Positions 50,537 to 58,821 are shown, counted from the first letter of the stretch. The stretch: 64,000 bases of DNA from Rhodospirillales bacterium (GCA_023898785.1 CP060239.1:186001-250000), one strand, 5' to 3'. Translations and numbers: made by a program. The notes: generated from the letters alone by a model not told the origin.

Positions 50537-51220
50537 ATGGCAACCACGAAAAAGAAACCGGCGGCTAAGAAACCTGCTGCCAAAAAGACGACGGCTAAAA
50601 AGCCTGCGGCTAAGACTTCAACAACCAAAGCAGCTGCTGCGAAAAAGCCTGTGGCTAAAAAAGCTCCGGCCAAAAAAGCTCCGGCCAAAAAAGCAACTGT
50701 GAAAAAGACAGCTGCTAAGAAGCCTGCGGCTAACACTAATAAAAAAGCAGCGCCTAAGAAGCCAGCAGCTAAGAAAGCTGTAGCAAAGAAGGCTCCGGCC
50801 AAGAAGCCAGCGGCCAAGAAGCCAGCGGCTAAGAAAGCTGTAGCAAAGAAGGCTCCGGCCAAGAAGCCAGCGGCTAAGAAAGCTGTAGCAAAGAAGGCTC
50901 CGGCCAAGAAAAAGCCTGCAGCAAAGAAGCCTGCAGCTAAGAAAGCTGTAGCCAAGAAGGCTCCAGCCAAGAAGCCAGCGGCTAAGAAAGCTGTAGCCAA
51001 GAAGGCTCCGGCCAAGAAAAAGCCTGCAGCTAAAAAGAAACCTGCCGCTAAGAAGAAGACTGTGACAAAAGCGGTCGTTCGTAAGGCAAAGGTGACAAAA
51101 GCGCCTGCAAACAGCAATGCTAAAGCGCCGGTCAAACGTGCGGCCAGCAAAGCGAAAACGGTGAAGAAAGTCGCCAAGAAGCCTGCGCCTAAGAAAAAAA
51201 TGACGGCAAAGAAGAAGTAG
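50537..51220 (+). CDS. histone H1-like Lys/Ala/Pro repeat protein
   Basis: The 227-residue product is almost only Lys, Ala, Pro and a few Thr/Val, built from PAAKK, APAKK and AVAKK units, as in bacterial H1-like and AlgP-type proteins that bind DNA or polyphosphate. The positive charge is very high and no folded domain is visible. The DNA shows matching tandem repeats in the region 50740-51050, so the length is likely variable between strains. CAGGAG precedes the ATG and a strong terminator follows at 51245. The opposite strand is also open, as expected for such a composition, and is not a gene. Confidence 0.85.
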   Translation: MATTKKKPAAKKPAAKKTTAKKPAAKTSTTKAAAAKKPVAKKAPAKKAPAKKATVKKTAAKKPAANTNKKAAPKKPAAKKAVAKKAPAKKPAAKKPAAKKAVAKKAPAKKPAAKKAVAKKAPAKKKPAAKKPAAKKAVAKKAPAKKPAAKKAVAKKAPAKKKPAAKKKPAAKKKTVTKAVVRKAKVTKAPANSNAKAPVKRAASKAKTVKKVAKKPAPKKKMTAKKK

Positions 51221-51244
51221 ACTTTAACGTCTTATAAATGCAAA

Positions 51245-51279
51245 GCGCCGCTGAGGATATCCTTGGCGGCGTTTTTTTT
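51245..51279 (+). terminator. intrinsic terminator of the histone-like gene
   Basis: CGCCGC TGAGG at 51246-51256 pairs with CCTTG GCGGCG at 51261-51271 (two G-U pairs), loop ATAT, followed by eight T. Confidence 0.85.
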
Positions 51280-51399
51280 GATACGTGAAAAATCTTGTAT
51301 TGGGACGGGAAGACTCAGTGTATATTGATGATGTTGTCGGAATTGCTCTGACAATCGCTGCTGCTGCTTAAGGCAGTTATATTGAGAGGATACAAGATC

Positions 51400-51447
51400 A
51401 TGGCGACAAAACCTGGATCTAAAGGCAAACCCACTCCAAAGAAATAG
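51400..51447 (+). CDS. possible 15-residue mini-protein gene
   Basis: The frame MATKPGSKGKPTPKK has GAGAGGA nine bases before its ATG and a hairpin terminator 31 bases after its stop, so it lies in a free-standing small transcription unit. The peptide is basic like the start of the neighbouring histone-like protein. It could be a leader, a small basic protein or chance; the unit might equally be a small RNA (about 51320-51505). Confidence 0.35.
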   Translation: MATKPGSKGKPTPKK

Positions 51448-51477
51448 TGCGTTTGTGCTCTCTTTTAAGAATAAAGG

Positions 51478-51505
51478 CGCGGGGCTGATCGGTCCCGCGT
51501 TTTCT
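51478..51505 (+). terminator. intrinsic terminator ahead of uvrB
   Basis: CGCGGG at 51478-51483 pairs with CCCGCG at 51494-51499 around a 10-base loop, then TTTTCTTTT. It ends the mini-ORF unit. Confidence 0.7.
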
Positions 51506-51542
51506 TTTGGCCTCTTCGCGGTTTTGGCCTATATAAACCCTT

Positions 51543-53627
51543 ATGAAAGCGATGATTCACAACAACGATGCGCCGGTGCAGGCGCAAATTGAGGCGGGAA
51601 GGGCTTTTGATCGCTCACAGCCGTTCAGGATCCATTCCGACTTTACCCCGTCGGGGGACCAGCCGGGGGCGATCAAAGCGCTGGTGAGAGGGATTAATGA
51701 CGGGCTTTCCGATCAGGTGCTGCTGGGGGTGACCGGCTCGGGCAAGACCTTCACCATGGCGCATATTATTGAGCAGACGCAGCGCCCGGCGCTGATCCTT
51801 GCGCCGAACAAGACGCTGGCGGCGCAGCTTTACGGCGAATTCAAAAGTTTTTTTCCCGATAACGCGGTGGAATATTTCGTGTCTTATTACGATTATTACC
51901 AGCCTGAGGCCTATGTGCCGCGCAGCGATACGTTCATCGAGAAAGACAGCTCGATTAACGAGCAGATCGACCGGATGCGCCATGCGGCGACGCGTGCGCT
52001 GTTCGAGCGCAAGGATGTGATTATCGTCGCCTCGGTTTCCTGCATTTACGGAATTGGCTCGAAAGAAGATTACATGGCGATGGCGTTCGGCGTGGAAAAG
52101 GGCGCTGCGCTAGACCGCGATGAATTCATCCGCAAGTTGATCGAGCTGCAATATATTCGCAACGACATTGCATTTGAGCGCGGGAGTTTCCGTGTGCGCG
52201 GGGATTGCGTCGAGCTGTTTCCTGCGCACTTCGAAGACCGGGCGTGGCGGTTTGATTTCTTCGGCGATGAGCTGGAAACGATTGTCGAGTTCGATCCGCT
52301 CACGGGTGAGAAGTTCAACGCGCTGGAAGGCGTGCGGGTGTTTGCGAACTCGCACTATATTACGCCGGGGCCGACGATGGCCCAAGCGATTAAAAACATT
52401 AAGGCCGATTTGAAAACCCGGCTGTCGGATCTTGAGGCCGATGGAAAGCTGCTTGAGGCGCAACGTCTGGACCAACGCACGCAGTTTGATATTGAAATGC
52501 TGGAGGCTACGGGCATGTGTCAGGGGATCGAGAATTATTCCCGCTATCTCACGGGCCGGGCACCGGGTGAGCCGCCGCCAACGCTGATTGAATATCTGCC
52601 GGATAATGCGCTGATGTTTCTGGATGAAAGCCATGTGATGTTGCCGCAATTGCGGGCGATGTATAACGGGGACTTTGGGCGTAAATCTACGCTGGTGGAA
52701 TACGGGTTTCGGTTGCCGGCAGCGGTGGATAACCGTCCGCTGAAATTTGATGAGTGGAATGCGATGCGTCATCAGACTATTTTTGTCTCTGCCACGCCGG
52801 GTCCGTGGGAGCTGGAGCAAACGGGGGGTGAATTTGTTGAGCAGGTCGTGCGCCCAACGGGATTGATCGACCCTGAGGTGGAAATCCGTCCGACTACCCA
52901 TCAGGTTGACGACCTCATGCATGAGGCCAAGGCGGTGATCGCCGAAGGCGGGCGGATGCTGGTGACGACGCTGACCAAGAAGATGGCCGAGGCGCTGACT
53001 GAATATTTAAACGAGAACGGTATTGCCGTGCGCTATATCCATTCGGATGTCGATACGCTGGAGCGCATCGAGATTATGCAGGATTTGCGCAAAGGCGTGT
53101 TTGACGTGCTGGTCGGGATTAACCTGCTGCGTGAGGGGCTGGATATTCCTGAATGCAAGCGGGTGATGATTTTGGATGCTGATAAGGAGGGCTTTCTGCG
53201 TTCGAAAACCTCGCTGGTGCAGACGGTGGGGCGCGCGGCGCGCAATGTTGAAGGCAAGGCGATTTTGTATGCTGATCGCATCACGGATAGTATGCAATAT
53301 GCGATTGATGAAACCGCGCGCCGGCGTGAGAAGCAGCTCGAATATAACGCAGAGCACGGCATTACGCCGGAAAGCGTGAAAAAGAATTTATCCAGCATTC
53401 TCGACAGTGTGTATGAGCAGGGTGATCATGTCGCTGTGCCGCTGGCCGCGGACAGTGCGGTGCAGGCGTTTTTGCATGAGCATGGTGATAACCTGGCGAA
53501 GCTGCGCAAGCATATTGAGGCAATGCGCAAAAAGATGCTGGAGGCCGCCGAGAACTTGGAATTTGAAGAAGCTGCAAGGTTGAGGGACGAGATTAAGCAG
53601 TTGGAAGAGAACGAATTAGGTTTATAG
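51543..53627 (+). CDS. uvrB: UvrABC excinuclease subunit B
   Basis: UvrB verifies DNA damage and loads UvrC. The 694-residue product has Walker A GVTGSGKT at 62-69, the beta-hairpin YFVSYYDYYQPEAYVP, helicase motifs such as FLDESHVMLPQ and TVGRAARNVEGKAILYAD, and the C-terminal UVR domain (MRKKMLEAAENLEFEEAARL) that binds UvrC. Length is normal. The start is the ATG at 51543, with a second at the fourth codon. No strong ribosome site is seen. Confidence 0.97.
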   Translation: MKAMIHNNDAPVQAQIEAGRAFDRSQPFRIHSDFTPSGDQPGAIKALVRGINDGLSDQVLLGVTGSGKTFTMAHIIEQTQRPALILAPNKTLAAQLYGEFKSFFPDNAVEYFVSYYDYYQPEAYVPRSDTFIEKDSSINEQIDRMRHAATRALFERKDVIIVASVSCIYGIGSKEDYMAMAFGVEKGAALDRDEFIRKLIELQYIRNDIAFERGSFRVRGDCVELFPAHFEDRAWRFDFFGDELETIVEFDPLTGEKFNALEGVRVFANSHYITPGPTMAQAIKNIKADLKTRLSDLEADGKLLEAQRLDQRTQFDIEMLEATGMCQGIENYSRYLTGRAPGEPPPTLIEYLPDNALMFLDESHVMLPQLRAMYNGDFGRKSTLVEYGFRLPAAVDNRPLKFDEWNAMRHQTIFVSATPGPWELEQTGGEFVEQVVRPTGLIDPEVEIRPTTHQVDDLMHEAKAVIAEGGRMLVTTLTKKMAEALTEYLNENGIAVRYIHSDVDTLERIEIMQDLRKGVFDVLVGINLLREGLDIPECKRVMILDADKEGFLRSKTSLVQTVGRAARNVEGKAILYADRITDSMQYAIDETARRREKQLEYNAEHGITPESVKKNLSSILDSVYEQGDHVAVPLAADSAVQAFLHEHGDNLAKLRKHIEAMRKKMLEAAENLEFEEAARLRDEIKQLEENELGL

Positions 53628-53762
53628 TGAGCGAATGGCTAAAGATCACATTTTATGCTTTTGGTAACCGTGTTTGTTCCTTTTAGATTTGAGATTGATA
53701 AAAAACATTTGGAAGAAAATGCTAGCTAAACTGGTTTTTTCTAGGCTGCATCATTTTATAAA

Positions 53763-53788
53763 AAACGGCCATCTTGTGACGGCCGTTT
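53763..53788 (-). terminator. intrinsic terminator of the csp operon
   Basis: Reading leftward, AACGGCCGTCACAAGATGGCCGTT is an 8-bp stem with a loop of eight, followed by a T-run. It lies 21 bases after the stop of the 47-residue gene. Confidence 0.75.
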
Positions 53789-53808
53789 CTCAATTCGGTA
53801 ATTACGCT

Positions 53809-53952
53809 TTAACTCCAAAGGGCGAGGGTCTTGCGACCGTCGGTATTTTGTGGTGGCTTAGGGGCTTCGTCCTTGGTCGGCAGTTCGGCGTGTTTACCGT
53901 AGTCGCCGGCTTGAACGGGTTTGCGAGGTTCTTTCGCTGTGACAATATTCAT
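53809..53952 (-). CDS. 47-residue protein coupled to the cold-shock gene
   Basis: The ATG shares one base with the csp TAA (TAATG), so ribosomes ending csp can restart here. The product is hydrophilic, with Lys, Pro and Glu residues (VTAKEPRKPVQAGDYGKHA) and a Trp near the end. A terminator follows 21 bases later, so both genes form one unit. I know no family. Overlapped start, matching terminator and lack of another gene in this stretch support it. Confidence 0.55.
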   Translation of the reverse strand: MNIVTAKEPRKPVQAGDYGKHAELPTKDEAPKPPQNTDGRKTLALWS

Positions 53953-54161
53953 TAAGCGGCCTTGCGCAAATTCTGTGCAGACTCTTTGCCTTTTTCGCTT
54001 TGTACGTCGTATTCGATCTTGTCGCCTTCGTTCAGGTAGCTGATCTCGGCTGAGCGCTCAACAGCGGTGATGTGGACGAATACGTCCTTGCCGCCATCGT
54101 CAGGTTGGATAAAGCCGAAGCCTTTGTTGGTGTTAAACCATTTTACTGTTCCGGTTGCCAT
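53952..54161 (-). CDS. csp: cold-shock protein (CspA family)
   Basis: The 69-residue single CSD protein binds single-stranded RNA/DNA and melts RNA secondary structure. RNP1 is KGFGFI (13-18), RNP2 is VFVHI (27-31), and the KWFNTNKGFGFIQPDDGG layout is canonical. The region upstream is long and not coding, suggesting a structured 5' leader. The gene is followed without a gap by a 47-residue ORF. Confidence 0.95.
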   Translation of the reverse strand: MATGTVKWFNTNKGFGFIQPDDGGKDVFVHITAVERSAEISYLNEGDKIEYDVQSEKGKESAQNLRKAA

Positions 54162-54420
54162 GATATTTTTTCCTTTAGCAAATCGGGTTGAAGCCCTCGT
54201 CCACCTTAGTCTTGGGCTTGTGTCTGATCAGGCGGAAAGGCGAAAAAATGCCTTAAGGCCCGAAACGTCAATCAAACAGATTTTCTAAAAGGGGAGGTTT
54301 TAACCAGTGCCGCTGTTGAAAGGCGGCGTCTCTTAAAAGTCGTGTATCAAGTCGTCGTATAGTCAAACGTGATGGCATTAAGCGCAGGTCTTGGCGCATA
54401 TGTCAAACTTATTCGAAGGC

Positions 54421-54449
54421 TTGACAAAATATGAATAAATTCCTATAAT
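54421..54449 (+). promoter_or_regulatory. perfect consensus sigma-70 promoter
   Basis: TTGACA (54421-54426), a spacer of exactly 17 bases and TATAAT (54444-54449) match both boxes and the ideal spacing. The start would be near 54456. AAAGGAGTGAG follows at 54468-54478. The strongest downstream candidates are a 28-residue frame at 54494 and the PepSY-domain gene at 54629. Confidence 0.8.
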
Positions 54450-54493
54450 ATGGCTTTTAGCCGTAGTAAAAGGAGTGAGCGCATGGCGGTATA

Positions 54494-54580
54494 ATGAGAA
54501 GATTGGCGTGTTTATCACGCGAGCGCTGGGCGGAGAAGCAAAAGCTGCTGGAGAAGCTGGCAGAGGAAAAAGCAGACTGA
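54494..54580 (+). CDS. possible 28-residue ORF after the consensus promoter
   Basis: The frame MRRLACLSRERWAEKQKLLE (then KLAEEKAD) starts at a TAATG overlap: an ATG at 54483 with AGGAG nearby would make only three codons before its stop meets this ATG. The product is an amphipathic, charged helix. It could be a coupled mini-protein, a leader of the PepSY gene, or chance. Confidence 0.3.
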   Translation: MRRLACLSRERWAEKQKLLEKLAEEKAD

Positions 54581-54628
54581 AAAAGAGGGTTCACTTCCTT
54601 TGGCCGAGGAATCGATTATACTGGCGCT

Positions 54629-55243
54629 ATGCGATATTTGATTTTGGCAGTTTTGCTGATATTTTCTTTTCCGGCGTTGGCGCAGGATGAAGGTCATACG
54701 ATCCGGATTATTCAGGAAGATGGCAGTGTCGATGTGATTGATTTGCGGCAATCTGCGTCGGAACCAGAGCCGAAACCGGCGGCGCAAGCGCCTGTTGAAA
54801 TGCCCAAGGCTAAAGCGGAGCCAGCTCCGGTGAAAAAAGCCAAGGCGGTGCCTTCTAAAAAATCTGCGCCGAAAAAAGTTGTGGCTGTGCCTCTGCCTGC
54901 GCCAAAAATTGTGACGCCGCCGCCGTTGCCGGTGCAGCGCAAAGTTGCGCCTTCGCCTTCAACGGAGGAAGAGGGGGTGAAGAATGCTCCGGTTCAAAAA
55001 TCTGAGATTCGCCGTGCACAGGCGATTTCTGTGGCACTGGATTATGCGCCGCCGTCCAGTGATGTGGAGGTTTATCGCTCTGAATATAACGGTCAGCGCG
55101 TGTTTGCGGTTATGTTTAAGATTGAGGATGGCTATCACGAGGTGCTCGTCGATGCGCATAGCGGCAAGGTTCTGGAAAGCCGCAAGAGTGATATTATGCG
55201 CGCACAGCCAAAGCCGGGGCATTTGCCCGGCTCTTTGCAATAA
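54629..55243 (+). CDS. exported PepSY-domain protein
   Basis: The 204-residue product has a signal peptide (MRYLILAVLLIFSFPALA, cleaved before QDEG). The mature protein has a long Pro/Ala/Lys linker (about 45-115). The C-terminus contains a PepSY-type unit: VYRSEYNGQRVFAVMFKIED then YHEVLVDAHSGKVLESR, where the VDAHSGKV strand is the family's mark. PepSY domains are thought to inhibit proteases or bind cell-envelope partners. The gene lies 170 bases after the perfect promoter. No close ribosome site is visible. Confidence 0.75.
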   Translation: MRYLILAVLLIFSFPALAQDEGHTIRIIQEDGSVDVIDLRQSASEPEPKPAAQAPVEMPKAKAEPAPVKKAKAVPSKKSAPKKVVAVPLPAPKIVTPPPLPVQRKVAPSPSTEEEGVKNAPVQKSEIRRAQAISVALDYAPPSSDVEVYRSEYNGQRVFAVMFKIEDGYHEVLVDAHSGKVLESRKSDIMRAQPKPGHLPGSLQ

Positions 55244-55295
55244 TCCAAATATTAATCTTTTTCAGGTTTAATTCCTCGCCGCTTACGACGTAATC

Positions 55296-55378
55296 GTCAT
55301 CGCGAGCGCACCGAAGCGATCCAGTGCCACAAGGATAAATTCTGGATTGCTTCACCATCTTTGGCGGTTCGCAATGAC
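55296..55378. repeat. GTCATTGCGAG-type palindromic repeat, diverged copy
   Basis: The left end is GTCATCGCGAG, the right end TTCGCAATGAC, with GAAGCGATCCAG and TGGATTGCTTC inside. It is intergenic and has more changes than the copies in genes. Confidence 0.8.
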
Positions 55379-55420
55379 ATGATACCTCGCCCCTTGGGGC
55401 GGGGGTGTTCATTGATCTGA

Positions 55421-55786
55421 TTAGCGCCCGTTTGTGTTTGTGCGGCGCGTTCTGATTTTTTCAGCTTCGCGCAAAACGCGTTCTTCTTCGATTTTCTTGG
55501 CTTGATCGAGAATACGCTGATCTTCGGCTGTTACGCCATTATTTGCACTTGTTTGTTCTTGGGCGGGTATTTCTTCTGCAGGTGTTTCTGCGCCGGCTTC
55601 GGGGATTTTGTCATTGAGGCGCTCGGCAGTGTTTTCGGTGCGTGTGATTGTTCTTTCGGTGCGGGCGATTGTGTTTTCCACTTTTGAAACGGCGTTGTCT
55701 ATCCGGTCGAGAAAGCTTTGTGCCTGAGAGGCGGTTGGAAGTGTCAATGCAGCTAAATAAGACAGGGCTATGGCGGTGCGTTTCAT
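55421..55786 (-). CDS. exported protein with a short Thr/Glu/Arg coiled coil
   Basis: From the ATG at 55786 (MKRTAIALSYLAALTLPTAS, cleavage near SQA at 22) the product has 121 residues; GAGGA lies before it. The mature protein has IDNAVSKVENTIARTERTIT with a repeated seven-residue TERTITR-like pattern, so a short coiled coil is likely. The C-terminus is Glu/Arg-rich (KIEEERVLREAEKIRTRRTN). I know no family. It is the downstream neighbour of another exported protein on the same strand and may share its transcript. Confidence 0.65.
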   Translation of the reverse strand: MKRTAIALSYLAALTLPTASQAQSFLDRIDNAVSKVENTIARTERTITRTENTAERLNDKIPEAGAETPAEEIPAQEQTSANNGVTAEDQRILDQAKKIEEERVLREAEKIRTRRTNTNGR

Positions 55787-55863
55787 GATGATTTTCCTCA
55801 AGATATTGCGATAGGCTGTTTTTATAGCGAATTTTTGTAGAGATTTCAATCTAAGGATATGGA

Positions 55864-56565
55864 TTAATCGTTGAAGTCGTGGCCATCTATATCACCGGCG
55901 GCGGATTCTATCGATGCGATACGTGCGAGTGGATCGAAAATTTCCGGGTTTTGCATGGCATGGTCTAGCGGGCCTTCGCAGCCTTTGGCGTTGTATATCC
56001 CCATCATCAAGGTGCGGCGCTGCTCTGCGATGTCCTGAATGTTATCGGCTTCGTTGGCGTTGTGTCCGACGTTATGGTCTAGTAAAAAGCCGCCAACAGC
56101 TAGCCCGATGCCGCCGGTGACCGAGCCGATGAGCAAGGATCCTATTGCGCCTGCGGCTGTTACCGCGTGACTTTGTATTCTGGATTTGGCTTTGATTTCC
56201 TGTGTGGCGTAGATTACATCGCGCATGCGCATGGCTTCACTGGATAGGGCGCCACAATGCATATTGGTGTCGCCTTGACGGCTGATTTGGAGGTTTTCTG
56301 TTAGTTCATATGGCTGTGTGTCTTGCGGGGGTGTTGTTGTGGGTGGCGGCTCTGGCGTTGGTTTCGCGCTTACTTTTTCAACCGGTTTTTTGAGCTCAAT
56401 GCTAATTTGTTCAAGTAGAAATTTTGCTTTGCTTAAGGTTTTGTGGTCAGCGTTGACGTTGGTATATGAAGGTTTGCGCTCGGGCAGCGGCATGTCATTT
56501 GCGAAGCTGTGTATGGCAGTTAATGAAAGCGTGGCTGCGCATGAGAGCGCTAAAAGAAATTTCAT
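55864..56565 (-). CDS. exported protein with a glycine-rich hydrophobic segment
   Basis: The 233-residue product begins with a signal peptide (MKFLLALSCAATLSLTAIHS, cleavage after SFA at 22). A Pro/Thr/Lys linker follows, then a helical region, and at about 135-165 a hydrophobic Gly zipper (VTAAGAIGSLLIGSVTGGIG) that may insert into a membrane or pack oligomers. Two cysteines (MHCGAL and AKGCEGP) could form a disulfide. I know no family. Together with the 55421 gene it may act in the cell envelope. Confidence 0.65.
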   Translation of the reverse strand: MKFLLALSCAATLSLTAIHSFANDMPLPERKPSYTNVNADHKTLSKAKFLLEQISIELKKPVEKVSAKPTPEPPPTTTPPQDTQPYELTENLQISRQGDTNMHCGALSSEAMRMRDVIYATQEIKAKSRIQSHAVTAAGAIGSLLIGSVTGGIGLAVGGFLLDHNVGHNANEADNIQDIAEQRRTLMMGIYNAKGCEGPLDHAMQNPEIFDPLARIASIESAAGDIDGHDFND

Positions 56566-56718
56566 TATGTCCTCCCTGCGCTATTCTGGCATTTTTGCAG
56601 GTTCGGGGCAATGTTTTGTCAGTCTATTTCCACAAGTCATACAAATTGTATGATGTTTTTATGGGGAGGAGAAAAGTTCGGGCTTGTTTGGAAGGGATTA
56701 TAGGGATAGTTTTGCGCC

Positions 56719-57264
56719 ATGAATATTTATATTGAGACAGATCGTCTGCTTTTGCGTGATTGGAAAGAGGAAGACCGTGCGCCGTTTGCGCGGCTGAATG
56801 CCGATCCGCTGGTGATGGAATATATGCCGCGGCCACTGGATGAAAAAGCCAGTAATAAGCTGGTTGGGCATTTTGAAGATCACCTTGCGCGGAAAGGATA
56901 TGGGTTATTTGCCGTTGAGGTCAAAGAAAGCGGGCAGTTCGCCGGGTTTGTCGGGCTTGATACTGTGCGTTTTACCGCGCATTTTACATCGCCGAAGAAG
57001 CCTGCGACGGAAATTGCATGGCGTCTGGATTATGAGTTTTGGGGAAAGGGCTATGGCAGTGAGGCGGCGAGCGCTGTTTTGGATTATGGCCTCACGGATT
57101 TGAAGCTTAAAGAGATTGTCGGGTTTACGGTGTATGACAATACACGCTCTATTCAGTTGATGGAGAAAATCGGGATGGTGCGCGACGAGGATGGGGATTT
57201 TGCGTATCCGACTTTGCGCAAAGGGCATCCGATGGGGCATCTGGTTTTGTACCGCGCATCATAA
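56719..57264 (+). CDS. GNAT family acetyltransferase
   Basis: The 181-residue protein is of the RimJ/RimL-like type: it starts IETDRLLLRDWKEEDRAPFA, has a central WRLDYEFWGKGYGSEAASAV with the acetyl-CoA binding Arg/Gln-x-x-Gly-x-Gly/Ala loop, and ends VYDNTRSIQLMEKIGMVRDE, the usual place for substrate specificity. It probably moves an acetyl group to an amine; the substrate is not visible. The start is the ATG at 56719. It is divergent from the exported protein gene. Confidence 0.92.
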   Translation: MNIYIETDRLLLRDWKEEDRAPFARLNADPLVMEYMPRPLDEKASNKLVGHFEDHLARKGYGLFAVEVKESGQFAGFVGLDTVRFTAHFTSPKKPATEIAWRLDYEFWGKGYGSEAASAVLDYGLTDLKLKEIVGFTVYDNTRSIQLMEKIGMVRDEDGDFAYPTLRKGHPMGHLVLYRAS

Positions 57265-57429
57265 TCATCTGAATAAGGCTGTGAGTATATCTGTGGGTGT
57301 TTGTAAAAATCTTATATTTTATAAGCCATTGTGATTTTATGTTGATCGCGCTATAGTAGGGCTTGGATGGTGTTCATGCATCCTCACTGCTTTCCTTGTT
57401 TTAACATTGATATTTCAGGATTTTTTGCG

Positions 57430-57735
57430 ATGAAAACGGCTCGTGCACTTCTTTTGGTTTCTCCATTTTTGCTTGGCGCTTGCGGGGAGGGATTTGAACT
57501 GGTTCAAACCGACACTATGTTTCCATATGGCAATCAGCGTACAGCTGGGAGTGGGCATGCTTATGTTTTGGCGAAGATGTTGCCCAAAAAAGAGATGAAG
57601 TTGCAGCCTGTGGCTGCACGTCCGGCGCCGCAGCCATTGCAGGAAACCAAGGACATTATTGAAGATATTCCTGCGCCTGTGGAGCCGCAGCCACAAAAAG
57701 CGGAAGAGATCTTCCGTGAGCAGCAGGAAAAATAA
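57430..57735 (+). CDS. small lipoprotein
   Basis: From the ATG at 57430 (MKTARALLLVSPFLLGACGE) the product has 101 residues; the lipobox LLGAC places the lipidated Cys at 18. The mature part is short and Pro/Gln/Glu-rich (PQPLQETKDIIEDIPAPVEP), with no folded domain apparent. CAGGA precedes it. Its role is unknown; a surface or periplasmic tether is possible. Confidence 0.65.
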   Translation: MKTARALLLVSPFLLGACGEGFELVQTDTMFPYGNQRTAGSGHAYVLAKMLPKKEMKLQPVAARPAPQPLQETKDIIEDIPAPVEPQPQKAEEIFREQQEK

Positions 57736-58124
57736 AACTTTCAAATACACTGTGATAAATTGGTTGCAAATTTGAGTTTTCTGCGCTTCCGATACTCAAA
57801 TACTTTTATGTATGTTCTGTTTCGGTTCTCGAAAACTCAAATTTTCGCCGAATTTCTCTTTGTGTATTTAAAAGTTTTGAAAAACTTTATAGGCACGTAA
57901 AAACCAAGGGGCTTGTTCAAATTTGAAATAGTTTTGATGTTTATTGGATTGAAAACTCACCAAAAATTAAACGATTATATTTAACATAATAATTATGGGT
58001 GCGTTCACGGCATCTTAAATTTTGTGATCAATGTATCACTGTAAATGGCTGAGAGGTCTTCGTAAAGTGCAAAAGAAAGTCCCTTGGTTATCATATTTTA
58101 TAACATAAGAGAAAGGGTGTATTC
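57736..58124. other. long intergenic region with a 14-base inverted repeat
   Basis: AAATTTGAGTTTTC at 57768-57781 is the perfect complement of GAAAACTCAAATTT at 57831-57844; the loop is 49 bases. No T-run follows, so a simple terminator is unlikely. The rest is AT-rich and shows no ORF. Confidence 0.55.
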
Positions 58125-58775
58125 ATGACAATGGATGTCGAAACTATAGTGGCTGTCTCACTAATGATGGCTGTGTTCTCCGCGGTTGCCGCCGTTGGAA
58201 CGTCTCTGGTTCTTGGGGCCGGGTTTGAAAGGCTTCGGAACGGGTTTGAAATTATCAGCAAACAGACTGGTTTTTTCAGCGATGCTATTCACAAGCTGGA
58301 GCAAAAAGTTGATGTTGTTGATGGCCAGGCCAGTAAATTCAGCGAGTCGATTACGGCGTTGGATGCCAAGGTTAACAATGTTGGTGAACAGGCCAATGTG
58401 TTTAGCGATACGGTGGCCAAGCTTGATAAAAAGGTCAGTGTTGTTGATCAGCAGACCGGTTTCTTTAGTGATGCTATTCACAAACTGGAGAAAAAGGTTG
58501 ATTTGGTTAGCGGGCATGAAGAGATTGTGGCTGAGAAAATGGAGAAATCGGCTGCGCATGATCTGATCAGTACCGGTAAGGCTGAAGCTCTGGTTGCTCA
58601 TGCTGAGGATCTTTTGTCTCAGGTTGGTGATTTGGCGTCAAAGATCCAGATACAGCAGGAGATTCAAAATATACCGGTATCCGGGCAGGCGTTACATCTT
58701 AATATGCCACGAAATTTACAACAATTTTCATTGCAAAGTGGATTTGCAGATCAAGAAGAGGTCCACTATCATTAA
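58125..58775 (+). CDS. membrane-anchored coiled-coil protein with four 21-residue repeats
   Basis: Residues 6-33 are one membrane helix (TIVAVSLMMAVFSAVAAVGT). Then four units of 21 residues run from about 48 to 131: TGFFSDAIHKLEQKVDVVDG, ASKFSESITALDAKVNNVGE, ANVFSDTVAKLDKKVSVVDQ, TGFFSDAIHKLEKKVDLVSG. Each is three heptads, so they form one continuous coiled coil; units 1 and 4 are almost identical, which implies recent duplication. A helical and a disordered tail follow. AAGGGTG precedes the ATG. The layout resembles membrane-anchored RmuC-like or chemoreceptor-like coils, but I recognise no family. Confidence 0.7.
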   Translation: MTMDVETIVAVSLMMAVFSAVAAVGTSLVLGAGFERLRNGFEIISKQTGFFSDAIHKLEQKVDVVDGQASKFSESITALDAKVNNVGEQANVFSDTVAKLDKKVSVVDQQTGFFSDAIHKLEKKVDLVSGHEEIVAEKMEKSAAHDLISTGKAEALVAHAEDLLSQVGDLASKIQIQQEIQNIPVSGQALHLNMPRNLQQFSLQSGFADQEEVHYH

Positions 58776-58821
58776 GGCGTAAAATTCGCGTGTCGATTTA
58801 TTGATATTGCGTGAGAAATAA

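Noticed and set aside
50497..51177. 226-residue minus-strand frame opposite the histone-like gene
   Set aside because: It is the mirror of a Lys/Ala codon repeat (giving Phe/Ala/Gly), with no ribosome site; the plus-strand protein is a known type.
53674..53955. 93-codon plus-strand frame between uvrB and csp
   Set aside because: It runs across the terminator hairpin and against the csp-coupled gene, and no ribosome site precedes it.
54475..54690. 71-codon plus-strand frame (GTG start) after the consensus promoter
   Set aside because: The GTG lies inside the ribosome-site sequence itself and the frame overlaps the PepSY start in another phase.
57768..57844. Terminator of the 57430 lipoprotein
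   Set aside because: The inverted repeat has a 49-base loop and no T-run, so it does not have terminator form.
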